From assembly GCF_051859345.1 (NCBI RefSeq), contig NZ_JBHYFV010000006.1, forward strand, positions 1-64,000: a stretch of 64,000 nt of DNA. Reading direction: 5' to 3'. Below are positions 7,513 to 16,791 of the stretch, one piece after another; position 1 is the stretch's first letter; each line of letters starts with the position of its first letter. The translations under genes were made by a program, and so were the position numbers. Below the pieces are notes generated by a model. The model was not told the origin of the DNA. It did not search any database and was given only the letters and a program-made list of their open reading frames with translations. The DNA is from Marivita sp051859345. Lineage in GTDB: Bacteria > Pseudomonadota > Alphaproteobacteria > Rhodobacterales > Rhodobacteraceae.

Positions 7513-9962
7513 AGCTATCGGTCCGGTTCACTGAAAGCGGACCTGACCAGGACGTACGGGTATCTTCCAGGCTGTGGTTCGGCATTCTGGTGCTCCTTTT
7601 CGTGGGGGTCGGGGCAACCGTCTTTGTAGGCTCATACGTCGTGAGGAACATGGTCCAAACAGGACAGGAGTCGCTCGATAACCGGACCTGGGTCTTCGCG
7701 CAGCTGGAAGTAGATTATTTTCGCTTTGAAACGGCACTTCATGACGCGATCAACGCCGACCAGTTGTCCCCCGGAGTCATGCGTCCGCTTCGTCACGCTT
7801 TTGACATCTATTATAGCCGTGTCGAAACAGTCAACGCGAGCAATTCCCTGTTTGACGCAGGCGATCCCAGTGGGCTTGCTCTTCAGTCCGGCATCGCGCG
7901 TACAATGCGCCACCGCGACGCTCTGGCAGGGTTGATAGACCAGATCGAGATCCCGACACGGGAAGAGCTTGTGGATATTCTCGCCCTGTCCAAGGAGGTG
8001 CTGCCGACACTGCGCGAGGTTACCACGGGTGCGTTAATGCAATTGACCCGTCGCTATAGCGAAACCCGTCAAAAAGAAGAGATGGCGGTCACGCAGTTTA
8101 TCGCCCTCTCCTCTGTTCAGGCTTTGGTCCTGTTCGCCATCGCGATTTTGGCCATTCGGTTGGCCAGCAAGCTTCGCATCCGCGCCACAACCATGAAGCG
8201 CATCGGGGACAGCTTCAAGAATATTGTCGAAGCCTCGCTTGACGGGGTCGTATTGCTGTCATCGAAAGGGAAGATCCTAAGCTACAACACGGCTGCTGCG
8301 ACTATTTTCGATTGTCACGATACCGGTGTCGTTGGCCAATCACTGGCCGACATCGCACTGCCCCGTCTCAGGCATAGGGCTTTCAAATCAGACCCGACCG
8401 CATTCATGAACAGCGCCCTTGGCGTATTTGCAAAACGAAGCCGCCTTCGAACACAGTTGAAGACCTGCCGAGGCCGGATGTTCAATGCCGAAGTCGCGCT
8501 TGCACAGCACGAAGATACTTTCGGCCGCTCGATCATCATCGCTTTCGTCCGCGATCTGGAAGACATAGTCGCGCACGAGAATGACCTCAAGCGGGCACGC
8601 GACAAGGCTTTGCAATCGACGGCCGCAAAAGGTCGGTTCCTGAACATGATGAGCCACGAAATGAAGACTCCCCTGCACGGAGTCATCGCGTCACTGGACC
8701 TTCTGCAAGGCGATGACCTGTCCCCCGATGATCACGAAAATCTTCAGATCGCGCGGGACTCCGCGGCAGCCGCACTGGCGCAGGTAGAAGATGTACTGGC
8801 CATCAGCAGCAATGAGGCCGGAACCCCGGACACCACACCCCTCAAGCCATTCGACCCTGTGGAAGTCGCCAAGCTCATTGTCGGCCAAGCGCGGCTGAAA
8901 GCGCGAAATAAGGACGTGACGGTTGCCTACACAATAACCGAAGATGGCGGTGACAGCTGCATCCTGGGCCGCGAGGAGGCGTTTCGGCGGGCCGTGGCAA
9001 ACCTCGTCGATAATGCCGTCAAATTCACCGAGAGCGGAACCGTCAAGGTCCACCTTGTCTACGGTCCGGAAGACGCATCGGGCCGTCGGCTGACTGTAAA
9101 AGTTTCGGACACTGGACCGGGTATCGCACCAGATGTTCAAGACCGCGCATTCGAGGATTTTCAGACGGTTTCCGAAGGCTCAGCGCTAAGGCACGCGGGC
9201 AGCGGCCTTGGGCTTGGAATCGCAAGGCGCGCAGTTATGCGCATGGGCGGTATCCTGCATCTGGACAGTCGCAAGAACGAGGGCAGCCATTTCAGCTTTG
9301 ACATACCCGCGCCTCCGGTTCCGAAACCGCACCTCACTCGTATCGAACCGCAGGTTGGAGAACATGCGCCGCCATTGCACAGGACAGAGGCATTCACTCG
9401 CGCCTTGGTGGTCGACGATAACGCTGCAAATCGGATCCTGATGCAAAAGATGTTGGAGCGCCTTGGCTACTCGGTCCAATGCGCCGAAAACGGAGAGCAT
9501 GCCGTTGAACTGGCCGATGCGTGGCGCTTCACCTTGATCCTGATGGACATTCAGATGCCGGGATTGGACGGGTTCGAAACCGCTATGGCCATTCGCGCCG
9601 GCAGCTCTTCGCGCGACGCGGTGATCCTAGGAGTCACTGCCAACCTGGCATCTCAGGACGCGGAACGCTTCAAGGTTTCGGGTATGCAAGAGATGCTTGC
9701 CAAACCTTTGACCATTGGTCAGCTCAGCGAGAAGGTCTCGCACCATATCGATGGAACGAAAGATGGCACTTGGTCCGGTTTATCTGGTGTCGAGGCCATC
9801 GAAGCGTCGGATCAATTCGTGATTTCCGCCACATCGGGCAACCTTTCGTTTATCTCCGAGAGCATGGAGTGCGCCGAGTTTGAAGGCTGGCTGCATGCCT
9901 GTTTCGACGAAATCAGGCGTGCGCTTGACGCCGCAGCGCGCGACGAACCCGACTGTCTCTAG
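7509..9962 (+). CDS. membrane hybrid sensor histidine kinase, interrupted before its HPt domain
   Basis: 817 residues from a GTG overlapping the previous stop. Order: TM about 17-40, periplasmic domain about 41-197, TM about 198-217, PAS domain about 230-345, HisKA with His383 in MMSHEMKTPLHG, HATPase with N box NLVDNAVKF, G1 DTGPGIAP and G2 GSGLGLGIARR, then a receiver with phosphoacceptor Asp680 (LILMDIQMPGLDG) and KPL. After the receiver a helical region follows, and the frame stops at TAG 9960-9962. The same frame continues for 70 codons that read as an HPt domain. As a hybrid kinase without its own HPt it would need another phosphotransfer protein to reach the divergent response regulator. 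Confidence 0.92.
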   Translation: MKLSVRFTESGPDQDVRVSSRLWFGILVLLFVGVGATVFVGSYVVRNMVQTGQESLDNRTWVFAQLEVDYFRFETALHDAINADQLSPGVMRPLRHAFDIYYSRVETVNASNSLFDAGDPSGLALQSGIARTMRHRDALAGLIDQIEIPTREELVDILALSKEVLPTLREVTTGALMQLTRRYSETRQKEEMAVTQFIALSSVQALVLFAIAILAIRLASKLRIRATTMKRIGDSFKNIVEASLDGVVLLSSKGKILSYNTAAATIFDCHDTGVVGQSLADIALPRLRHRAFKSDPTAFMNSALGVFAKRSRLRTQLKTCRGRMFNAEVALAQHEDTFGRSIIIAFVRDLEDIVAHENDLKRARDKALQSTAAKGRFLNMMSHEMKTPLHGVIASLDLLQGDDLSPDDHENLQIARDSAAAALAQVEDVLAISSNEAGTPDTTPLKPFDPVEVAKLIVGQARLKARNKDVTVAYTITEDGGDSCILGREEAFRRAVANLVDNAVKFTESGTVKVHLVYGPEDASGRRLTVKVSDTGPGIAPDVQDRAFEDFQTVSEGSALRHAGSGLGLGIARRAVMRMGGILHLDSRKNEGSHFSFDIPAPPVPKPHLTRIEPQVGEHAPPLHRTEAFTRALVVDDNAANRILMQKMLERLGYSVQCAENGEHAVELADAWRFTLILMDIQMPGLDGFETAMAIRAGSSSRDAVILGVTANLASQDAERFKVSGMQEMLAKPLTIGQLSEKVSHHIDGTKDGTWSGLSGVEAIEASDQFVISATSGNLSFISESMECAEFEGWLHACFDEIRRALDAAARDEPDCL

Positions 9963-10175
9963 GCCATTCACAAAGCTGCGGGAACGGCCGCATTCATCGG
10001 CCTGCCAGGACTTCAGGCCGCGCTGAACCAGATGGAGGTCGCCTCGACCCAAACGGACACTGGTCTGTTCACTTCAGCGCTCTTCGAAGCCTCAGAAATC
10101 TTTCGGAAGATTCGAGTTGATCTTTCGGGCAATAACGATGCGGATAACCGCAGAAATTCTCTTTTGAACGTTTGA
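9963..10175 (+). pseudogene. HPt domain remnant in frame after an amber stop of the hybrid kinase
   Basis: Directly after TAG 9960-9962 the same frame reads AIHKAAGTAAFIGLPGLQ and goes on through QMEVAST to a TGA at 10173-10175 (70 codons). This matches the phospho-accepting helix of an HPt domain (HxxAGtAxxxG, then LxxxLxxxE), with His821 of the intact frame as phosphoacceptor. The helix before it (EIRRALDAAARDEPDCL) is upstream of the stop. The simplest reading is a single CAG-to-TAG change, a sequencing error or suppression. No separate start codon with a ribosome site is visible for the tail. Confidence 0.8.
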
Positions 10176-10377
10176 TATGATCGCCGGACCTTCGTAGATT
10201 CGCGATATGGGGAATGTCCGACGCGTTACCCACCGTGCTTTTGATAGTCTCGAACAGTGTGCCCACCTGGTCGCCGTCTATCGCATGCCGTGACGCGTTC
10301 AGCCCATTAATACCGCCTGAAACTGTCCGGTGACTGTCGCCCTTGGGATATCCGACACGCACCGGACATTTTTTTGC

Positions 10378-10581
10378 GCCAGATTACGTCATGCACGGGG
10401 GGAATACCCAAATTGTGGTGTCGCCGAGGTCTCCCGCACCATCGCCAAGGGCGCACATGCCGTTCTCGTGCTCGACAGTGATGCCGGATGGCATGGCGCC
10501 AAGTCCCCGAAGGTGCCCGATAACATCACCACCGCGCGCTCGATTACCGCCCGAGAATATGCCAAAACGGTCAAAGTCTAA
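10378..10581 (+). pseudogene. IS630-family transposase remnant; rest of 10176-10613 without genes
   Basis: The frame ending at 10581 contains AEVSRTIAKGAHAVLVLD, AGWHG and KVPDNIT, the hallmark of the DDE region of IS630-type transposases (AHAVLVLD.AGWH...L.VPDNIT). Before and after this the reading must change frame (GGNTQ upstream, RLPPENMP downstream) to keep similarity, one extra codon splits the LD-AGWH motif, and the N-terminal part is missing. It is therefore a degraded fragment. I see no terminal inverted repeats and no other gene in 10176-10613. Confidence 0.65.
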
Positions 10582-10613
10582 GGCCGTTGGTATGAGACCA
10601 GGTTTTTCGCGGT

Positions 10614-11711
10614 TTATGTGTTGAACAGGAAGTGCAGGACGTCGCCATCCTTGACGACATAGCTTTTGCCTTCGGCGCGCATCTTGCCGGCCTCTTTGGC
10701 CGGGCCTTCTCCACCCAGCGTGATGTAGTCGTCATAGGCGATGGTTTCAGCGCGGATAAAGCCCTTCTCGAAATCGCCGTGGATCACGCCTGCGGCCTGC
10801 GGGGCCAGGGTGCCCTGCGGGATTGTCCAGGCGCGGGCTTCCTTGGGGCCGACGGTGAAATAGGTTTCGAGATGCAAAAGCTCGTATCCGGCGCGGATCA
10901 CGCGGTCCAGACCCGGTTCATCAAGGCCCATCTCGGACAGGAATTCCTGCGCTTCGTCGGCATCCAGCTGGCTGATCTCTTCTTCGATCCGGGCCGAGAT
11001 CACCACATGGCTGTTGCCCTGTGCGGCGGCCATCTCGCCCACCGCGTTCGACATCGCGTTGCCGTCGGCTGCGTCCGCTTCCGAGACGTTGCACACATAA
11101 AGCACCGGCTTGGTCGTCAGCAGTTGCAACATGTCCCACGCCCTGCGGTCCTCGGCATCCACGGGCACGGTGCGGGCCGGCCTGCCCTCTTCCAGTGCCG
11201 CCAGTGCAGCGCGCATGAGGCGTTCCTGAAGCACGGCTTCCTTGTCACCGCCGCGCACTTTGCGGGTGATGTTCTGAAGACGCTTGTCGATGCTTTCGAT
11301 ATCGGCAAGCATCAGTTCGGTTTCGATCGTTTCCGCGTCCGCCACCGGATCAACCCGACCATCTACATGCACAACATCGCCATCTTCGAAACAGCGCAGG
11401 ACGTGGGCAATGGCATCCACTTCGCGGATATTGGCAAGGAACTGGTTGCCCAGCCCTTCCCCTTTGGAGGCACCCTTCACGAGGCCTGCGATGTCCACAA
11501 AGGTGATCCGGGTGGGAATGATCTGCTTTGACGTCGCGATCGCGGCCAGTTTGTCGAGCCGTGCATCGGGCACGGCAACATCGCCGACATTGGGCTCGAT
11601 CGTGCAGAAAGGAAAGTTCGCCGCCTGCGCCGCAGCCGTCTTGGTGAGCGCGTTGAAGAGCGTCGATTTGCCCACATTGGGCAAGCCCACGATACCTACC
11701 TTGAAACCCAT
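10614..11711 (-). CDS. ychF: redox-regulated ATPase YchF (Obg family)
   Basis: 365 residues, the family's normal length. P-loop GLPNVGKST at 8-16, switch motif DIAGLVKGASKGEGLGNQFL, and a changed G4 motif (YVCNVSEAD instead of NKxD), which explains ATP over GTP preference in YchF. A coiled-coil region lies around 130-180 and a TGS domain is at the end (TYFTVGPKEARAW ... DVLHFLFNT). It binds ribosomes and is linked to stress responses. It marks the return to conserved chromosomal genes after the accessory block. Confidence 0.96.
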   Translation of the reverse strand: MGFKVGIVGLPNVGKSTLFNALTKTAAAQAANFPFCTIEPNVGDVAVPDARLDKLAAIATSKQIIPTRITFVDIAGLVKGASKGEGLGNQFLANIREVDAIAHVLRCFEDGDVVHVDGRVDPVADAETIETELMLADIESIDKRLQNITRKVRGGDKEAVLQERLMRAALAALEEGRPARTVPVDAEDRRAWDMLQLLTTKPVLYVCNVSEADAADGNAMSNAVGEMAAAQGNSHVVISARIEEEISQLDADEAQEFLSEMGLDEPGLDRVIRAGYELLHLETYFTVGPKEARAWTIPQGTLAPQAAGVIHGDFEKGFIRAETIAYDDYITLGGEGPAKEAGKMRAEGKSYVVKDGDVLHFLFNT

Positions 11712-11747
11712 GCCCGTCTCTCCTGCGCTGGCGAAGTCGCGCCGCTT

Positions 11748-13130
11748 CTATGCGGTCGTGCCCTGTCCTGCAAGGCGGCTGAAAGCCGGAAGGATGCGCA
11801 GCCAGAACCGGTGGTTGAGCAGTACGGCGGCAACCGCAAGACCGACCACCAGGCCGCCCCAGACTCCGGCGCCTCCCCAATTCAGCACAAAGCCCAGAAC
11901 ATAGGCAGCGGGCAGGCCCAAACCCCAGTAAGACAGTGCGGCAAACCACATCGGCACCCGCGTATCCTGCACGCCGCGCAGCAGGCCAAGGGCCACCACC
12001 TGCGCGCCATCGACGACCTGAAAGATCGCGGCGAGGACAAGCAGGACAAGCCCCACCTGAATGATCTCGGCCCGCGCCGGATCATCGGGATCAAGGAAGA
12101 TCGAGATCAGCGGTTCGGGGATCAGGACAAACAGGACAACCGTCACTAGTGACACCAGCCCCGACAACCCAAGCGCCACCGTGCCGCCGCGCGCCATGTG
12201 GTTCCAGTCGCCTCGCCCGAAGGCATTGCCCGCCCGCACGGTTGCGGCGTTGGAAAGGCCCAGATGCAGCATGAACATCATCGACGCCAGTTGCAGCGCA
12301 ATCCCATGGGCCGCCAGCGGAACAGTGCCCAGCCAGCCCATCATGATCGCCGAAGCGGCGAAGAGTCCGACCTCGGACAGAGTCGTCAGGCCGATGGGCC
12401 AACCCAGACGGAACACCGTTGCAAACATGTCCCAGTCCGAATTCCAGATCCGCTGGAACAGGGAATGCTGCGGCACGAGAATCCAGATATAGCCGACCGT
12501 CACCAGCGCCGAAAACACATGGGTGCTGAGCGACGCGATCGCCGCCCCTTCAAGTCCCAGCTCCGGAAATCCGAAATTGCCGAAGATCAGCGCATAGTTC
12601 ATCACCGCGTTGAAAGGCACGGCCACCACTGTGACCCAGAACACCACCTGAGTCCTTTCCAATGCGGCCAGGTAGCTTTTGAGCGTCATCGTCACCAGCG
12701 CGGGCAACAGGCCAAAACCAAGCACCCGCAGGTAGACCTGTGCCTCGGCGGCAATCTGGGGCGTCTGTCCCAGCGCCCGCAGCACCGCGTCCGACCACCA
12801 GAGCAGCGGAAACACCGCCGCACAGAACAGCGCGGACAGCCAAAGCCCCATCCGGGTCGAGCGGCGCACGCTTTGGTCGTCGCCTTCGGCTTGATACTTG
12901 GCGACCATCGGCATCACCGCCCATGCAAAGCCGGAACCGGCCAAAAACAGGGTCATGAACAATGTACTGGCCAGCGTGACTGTCGCCAGCGCCTCGGCCC
13001 CGTACCAGCCGACCATGATCGTGTCGGTCAGGCCGATCGCCATCTGGGACATGTGTCCGCCGACCAGCGGCAGACCAAGCACCAGAATAGCCCTGACATG
13101 GGCCGGATATGTCATGACAGTCGTTTGCAT
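11748..13130 (-). CDS. MATE family efflux transporter
   Basis: About 460 residues with some twelve hydrophobic segments in two similar halves, the MATE layout. N-terminal LPLVGGHMSQMAIGLTDTIMVGWYG and the later LPLAAHGIALQLASM fit NorM-type multidrug transporters driven by Na+ or H+. ATG at 13130 is preferred over an adjacent GTG. It lies downstream of ychF in opposite order on the same strand with a 36-bp gap. Substrate cannot be told from sequence. Confidence 0.88.
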   Translation of the reverse strand: MQTTVMTYPAHVRAILVLGLPLVGGHMSQMAIGLTDTIMVGWYGAEALATVTLASTLFMTLFLAGSGFAWAVMPMVAKYQAEGDDQSVRRSTRMGLWLSALFCAAVFPLLWWSDAVLRALGQTPQIAAEAQVYLRVLGFGLLPALVTMTLKSYLAALERTQVVFWVTVVAVPFNAVMNYALIFGNFGFPELGLEGAAIASLSTHVFSALVTVGYIWILVPQHSLFQRIWNSDWDMFATVFRLGWPIGLTTLSEVGLFAASAIMMGWLGTVPLAAHGIALQLASMMFMLHLGLSNAATVRAGNAFGRGDWNHMARGGTVALGLSGLVSLVTVVLFVLIPEPLISIFLDPDDPARAEIIQVGLVLLVLAAIFQVVDGAQVVALGLLRGVQDTRVPMWFAALSYWGLGLPAAYVLGFVLNWGGAGVWGGLVVGLAVAAVLLNHRFWLRILPAFSRLAGQGTTA

Positions 13131-13230
13131 CACGCGGCCTTAGCGACCGGTTCACAATGCCGCAAGACATTTCCGACCGGGGCGGGTGTCGGGGCGGACA
13201 GCCGCGTATCGAAACACGCCAGACATGGCG

Positions 13231-14142
13231 TCACAGCGCCCGCAGCAGGAACTGCCCGGCAAGCGCCGCGATGACCAGCCCCGCGCCGGTTTCGATCAGC
13301 CCCATCATCCGCACCGCCTGCGGCCCACCGGCCAGCCGTGCCAAGGCGCCCTCCCGGAATGTCACCGACGCGACGGCGGCCGCTAGCGTCACGCTTGCGG
13401 TGCCAAGCCCCATCGCCAGAGTGCCCAGAATCCCCGCCAGATCAATCTCCATCCGCACGGCGAGGATCAGCAGGAACAGCGCCCCGGTGCAGGGCCGGAT
13501 CGCAATTGCCCCGATCAGCAGAACCGCATCGCGCAGGGATTGTACCTGTCCGGCCTGTTCTGCGGTTGGCCCATGGGCATGGCCGCAAGAATCGCAGACA
13601 CCGTCTTCGTGCGTATGGGAATGATCGTGCCTGTGGCCGGAGACCCTTGCGTCTTTCCAGAGTCGCAGCGCGCCGCGCAGGGCCAGCCAGACTCCAATCG
13701 CGCCAATGGCCGCGTAGCTGATCGGGGCGAACCAGTCTTCTGCCGCGCCCACGAGATCTTCGCGCCCCAGTCCCAAAATCCAGACCCCGGCATAGACCAG
13801 AACAATGGCTGTCACCGCCTGCGCGAGGCTCGACAATACGGCCAGCACCGACAACCGGGTAAGGGCCACGCGGTTCGCCACGCCGTAGCCGCTGATCAAC
13901 AGCTTGCCATGGCCCGGCCCGACCGCGTGAAAGAACCCATAGCCGAAACATACCGCCATCAATGCCGCGATTGCGCCCGGCTCTTGCGCCCGCAGCGCGC
14001 GAAGACTCCGTGCCATTCCGCTTTGCGCCGTGCGCTGACCCTCGGCCGCCCAACGCTCAAGCAAGAACGCGCCGTCAAAGGCCCAGAGCCAGACCGCAAG
14101 GGCCACAACCGCGACGGCTGCTAGTTGGAGGGCTGTGCGCAT
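13231..14142 (-). CDS. nickel/cobalt-type transporter, NicO/RcnA family
   Basis: Start ATG 14142 (MRTALQLAAVAV) chosen because longer in-frame sequence is low-complexity and overlaps the upstream gene fully. Six or seven membrane segments; signature FHAVGPGHGKLLISGY near the N terminus and AIAIRPCTGALFLLI near the C terminus are NicO/HoxN-like. A cytoplasmic His-rich loop (HRHDHSHTHED, CDSCGHAHG) likely binds metal. It overlaps the DUF1007 gene by 22 bp. Pairing with DUF1007 is common in Rhodobacteraceae and often under zinc control; metal identity here is open. Confidence 0.85.
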   Translation of the reverse strand: MRTALQLAAVAVVALAVWLWAFDGAFLLERWAAEGQRTAQSGMARSLRALRAQEPGAIAALMAVCFGYGFFHAVGPGHGKLLISGYGVANRVALTRLSVLAVLSSLAQAVTAIVLVYAGVWILGLGREDLVGAAEDWFAPISYAAIGAIGVWLALRGALRLWKDARVSGHRHDHSHTHEDGVCDSCGHAHGPTAEQAGQVQSLRDAVLLIGAIAIRPCTGALFLLILAVRMEIDLAGILGTLAMGLGTASVTLAAAVASVTFREGALARLAGGPQAVRMMGLIETGAGLVIAALAGQFLLRAL

Positions 14143-14762
14143 GAGATCGTGACCGTATCGGAAAAATGGACACCGACGCGCATCTCGTTGAAGACGTCTT
14201 CCATGGAACCGCCGTCCAACTCGGCCTGAACCGCCGCCTGCGCCTCTTCCTGGTTGGGATCGGTCACGGTGGCGGTGCAATCGGGTGCGGTCAGCGTCAC
14301 ACCTTGCGTCACATCATAAGCCACGTAATAGGTCGGATCATATTGCAGCACTTCCAGACCCTCGGTCGGAACGGCCGGGATTTCGCGGAAATGCGTGGCG
14401 GTGATAAAGCCGTCTTCAACCGAAACCCCAACCGGGCGCGGTCGCGGCATCTCGATCTTTTGGCCATTGGAATAGACGTAAAGATCGCCCTCGAACCCTT
14501 CTGGCCATTCGATCAGGTCAAAGCCGTGAAGCTGGTCAAGCTCTGCCTCGGTCAGAACGCTGTCGCCATCCGGATCAAGCCCGTAATCCTCGAGGATCAG
14601 GAGCGTGAAGAAATCGTCATAGGTCCACGTCACCGTCACACCGGTCACTTCGGACTGGTCATTCACCTCGAACCGAAGTGCGGTATCCACAAAAATGTGC
14701 GGATGCGCGCCAAGCGGCGCGGCAACCAGACCAAGAGCAAGGGCGCAGTAAGCATATTTCAT
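14121..14762 (-). CDS. DUF1007 family exported protein, partner of the NicO transporter
   Basis: 213 residues with a short Sec signal (MKYAYCALALGLVAAPLGAHPH). The mature N terminus HPHIFVDTALRFE begins with the His-Pro-His motif typical of DUF1007. TWTYDDFFTLLILEDYGLD follows, with an EF-hand-like DPDGDSVLTEAELDQL segment. The protein is predicted periplasmic and may pass metal to the transporter encoded by the overlapping next gene; the family function is not firmly known. Confidence 0.85.
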   Translation of the reverse strand: MKYAYCALALGLVAAPLGAHPHIFVDTALRFEVNDQSEVTGVTVTWTYDDFFTLLILEDYGLDPDGDSVLTEAELDQLHGFDLIEWPEGFEGDLYVYSNGQKIEMPRPRPVGVSVEDGFITATHFREIPAVPTEGLEVLQYDPTYYVAYDVTQGVTLTAPDCTATVTDPNQEEAQAAVQAELDGGSMEDVFNEMRVGVHFSDTVTISCAQPSN

Positions 14763-14837
14763 GTTTTCCGGAGGTACGTCGCTCTGGGCGTTAAGGCAAG
14801 ATCATCCAACCGGCAGCGGCAATGAATTGCCCATCCC

Positions 14838-15788
14838 TCAGCTTGCCGTCTTGCGGCTTTCGGGATGCAGCGACGTTCCCAGAATATGCTCGGAGCTGTG
14901 GACCACATGCCCGGCCCCGCCAACGATCAGCGGATCGGGCGGTTGCGCGATCTCGTAATCCTTGTCGGGATACTCCAACGTTGACAGGAAATGCCGCATG
15001 CAGTTCAGCCGCGCGCGTTTCTTGTCGTTGGATTTGACGATGGTCCAGGGTGCATCGGCAGTGTCGGTGTAAAAGAACATCGCCTCTTTCGCTTCGGTAT
15101 AATCGCCCCATTTATCAAGGCTTGCCTTGTCGATCGGGGACAGCTTCCACTGCTTCAGAGGATCGGTCTCGCGGCTGGCAAAGCGTTTCCTCTGTTCTTC
15201 CTGCGTGACCGAGAACCAATATTTGTAAAGCCGGATGCCAGACCGCGTCAGCATGCGTTCGAGATCAGGCGTCTGGCGCATGAATTCCAGGTATTCACCC
15301 GGTTCGCAGAACCCCATCACCCGCTCGACCCCGGCGCGATTGTACCATGACCGGTCATAGAGCACGATTTCACCCGCCGTCGGCAGGTGTTCGATATAGC
15401 GCTGATAATACCATTGGCCGCGTTCCTGATCGGTGGGCTTGTTCAGCGCCACCACCCGTGCGGCACGCGGATTGAGATGTTCGGTAAAGCGCTTGATCGT
15501 GCCGCCCTTGCCCGCCGCATCGCGCCCCTCGAACAGCATGACGAATTTCTGTCCCGCCTCCTGCGCCCACAACTGCACCTTGAGAAGTTCGGACTGAAGC
15601 GCCGCCTTTTCGGTCTCGTAGGCGCGGCGCGACAATCTTGTGGTATAGGGATATTTGCCGGTCTCGAACGCGCGGCGTACCTGATCCGCAGTTGCCGCCT
15701 TTTTTGTGTCGGATGACGGCGTCTGAGGTGCGTTGGCCAACTGCATGTCGGCTGTCACCTCGGCGGGAAGGACGGATGGTGTTTTCAT
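14838..15788 (-). CDS. ppk2: polyphosphate kinase 2
   Basis: 316 residues from ATG 15788 with GGAG upstream. Walker A FEGRDAAGKGGTIKRF, Walker B-like IVLYDRSWYNRAGVERVMGF, lid region EEQRKRFASRETDPLKQWKLS and WTIVKSNDKKRARLN are the PPK2 class I signature. The enzyme moves phosphate between polyphosphate and nucleoside diphosphates in the cytoplasm. The first 35 residues form a disordered tail. Transcribed divergently from trpA. Confidence 0.93.
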   Translation of the reverse strand: MKTPSVLPAEVTADMQLANAPQTPSSDTKKAATADQVRRAFETGKYPYTTRLSRRAYETEKAALQSELLKVQLWAQEAGQKFVMLFEGRDAAGKGGTIKRFTEHLNPRAARVVALNKPTDQERGQWYYQRYIEHLPTAGEIVLYDRSWYNRAGVERVMGFCEPGEYLEFMRQTPDLERMLTRSGIRLYKYWFSVTQEEQRKRFASRETDPLKQWKLSPIDKASLDKWGDYTEAKEAMFFYTDTADAPWTIVKSNDKKRARLNCMRHFLSTLEYPDKDYEIAQPPDPLIVGGAGHVVHSSEHILGTSLHPESRKTAS

Positions 15789-15936
15789 GCGGTGCTCCGG
15801 GAGTGGTGTATCATCGCACAAAGTTTAACCCGATTTGGATAGGATCACTTTGACACGCATCAAGTCAGGCCGCGCGTGCCCCATTGATTTTCCCCGTCAA
15901 CTCCGGCAATCGGTGCCGATACCCAAGGAGACCGCC

Positions 15937-16728
15937 ATGACCCGTATCGACGCCAAATTCGCCGCGTTGCGCCGCGAGCGCAAAAAAGCCTTTGTGTCTT
16001 ATGTGATGGCGGGGGATCCGGATTTCGACACGTCGCTCGCGCTGGTCAAGGGTCTGCCGGCTGCGGGAGTGGACATCATCGAACTGGGTTTGCCCTTTAC
16101 TGACCCGATGGCCGATGGCAGCACGATCCAGCTTGCCGGGCAACGCGCGCTTGAAAGCGGGATGACGCTGGACCGCACGCTTGAACTGACGCGTCGGTTC
16201 CGCGAGGGTGACAACACCACCCCGATCGTGATGATGGGATATTACAACCCGATCTATTCGCGCGGGGTGGACCGGTTTCTGGAACAGGCGAAAGTGGCCG
16301 GCATCGACGGTCTGATCATCGTTGACCTGCCGCCCGAGGAAGACGACGAGCTGTGCATCCCGGCGCAGGCAGCGGGGTTGAACTTCATTCGTCTGGCGAC
16401 ACCCACCACCGATGACAAACGTCTGCCCAAGGTGCTGCAAAACACCTCCGGCTTTGTCTATTATGTCTCCATCACCGGCATCACCGGCGCCGCCGAGGCA
16501 CAGGCCGCCGATGTCGGCCCCGAAGTGGCGCGGATCAAGTCGCAGACCGATCTGCCGGTGATCGTAGGTTTCGGAATCCGCACGCCCGACGCATCACAGG
16601 CCATCGCGGGTGTGGCGGATGGCTGCGTCGTCGGATCCGCCATCGTCGCGGAACTGGCGAATGGCAAACCGGTGAGCGACGTTCTGGCCTTCGTCAAATC
16701 GCTGTCTGACGGCGCGCATCGCGCCTGA
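15937..16728 (+). CDS. trpA: tryptophan synthase alpha chain
   Basis: 263 residues from ATG 15937 behind AAGGAG. Catalytic Glu in DIIELGLPFTDPMADG and Asp in the same stretch, GYYNPIY, DGLIIVDLPPEE, YVSITGITG and VGFGIRTPDA are all present. It cleaves indole-3-glycerol phosphate to indole and works as an alpha2-beta2 complex with TrpB, which here is encoded about 17 kb away on the other strand. There is no other trp gene beside it. Confidence 0.97.
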   Translation: MTRIDAKFAALRRERKKAFVSYVMAGDPDFDTSLALVKGLPAAGVDIIELGLPFTDPMADGSTIQLAGQRALESGMTLDRTLELTRRFREGDNTTPIVMMGYYNPIYSRGVDRFLEQAKVAGIDGLIIVDLPPEEDDELCIPAQAAGLNFIRLATPTTDDKRLPKVLQNTSGFVYYVSITGITGAAEAQAADVGPEVARIKSQTDLPVIVGFGIRTPDASQAIAGVADGCVVGSAIVAELANGKPVSDVLAFVKSLSDGAHRA

Positions 16729-16791
16729 ACGGCATGCCAGATACGTAGACGTTCGGCTTTCGAAATGCGCGGTCGTCTTGAGCGACTGACT

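Noticed and set aside
10069..10362. Minus-strand 97-codon frame across the HPt remnant
   Set aside because: The plus strand keeps HPt similarity; no supported start for the minus frame.
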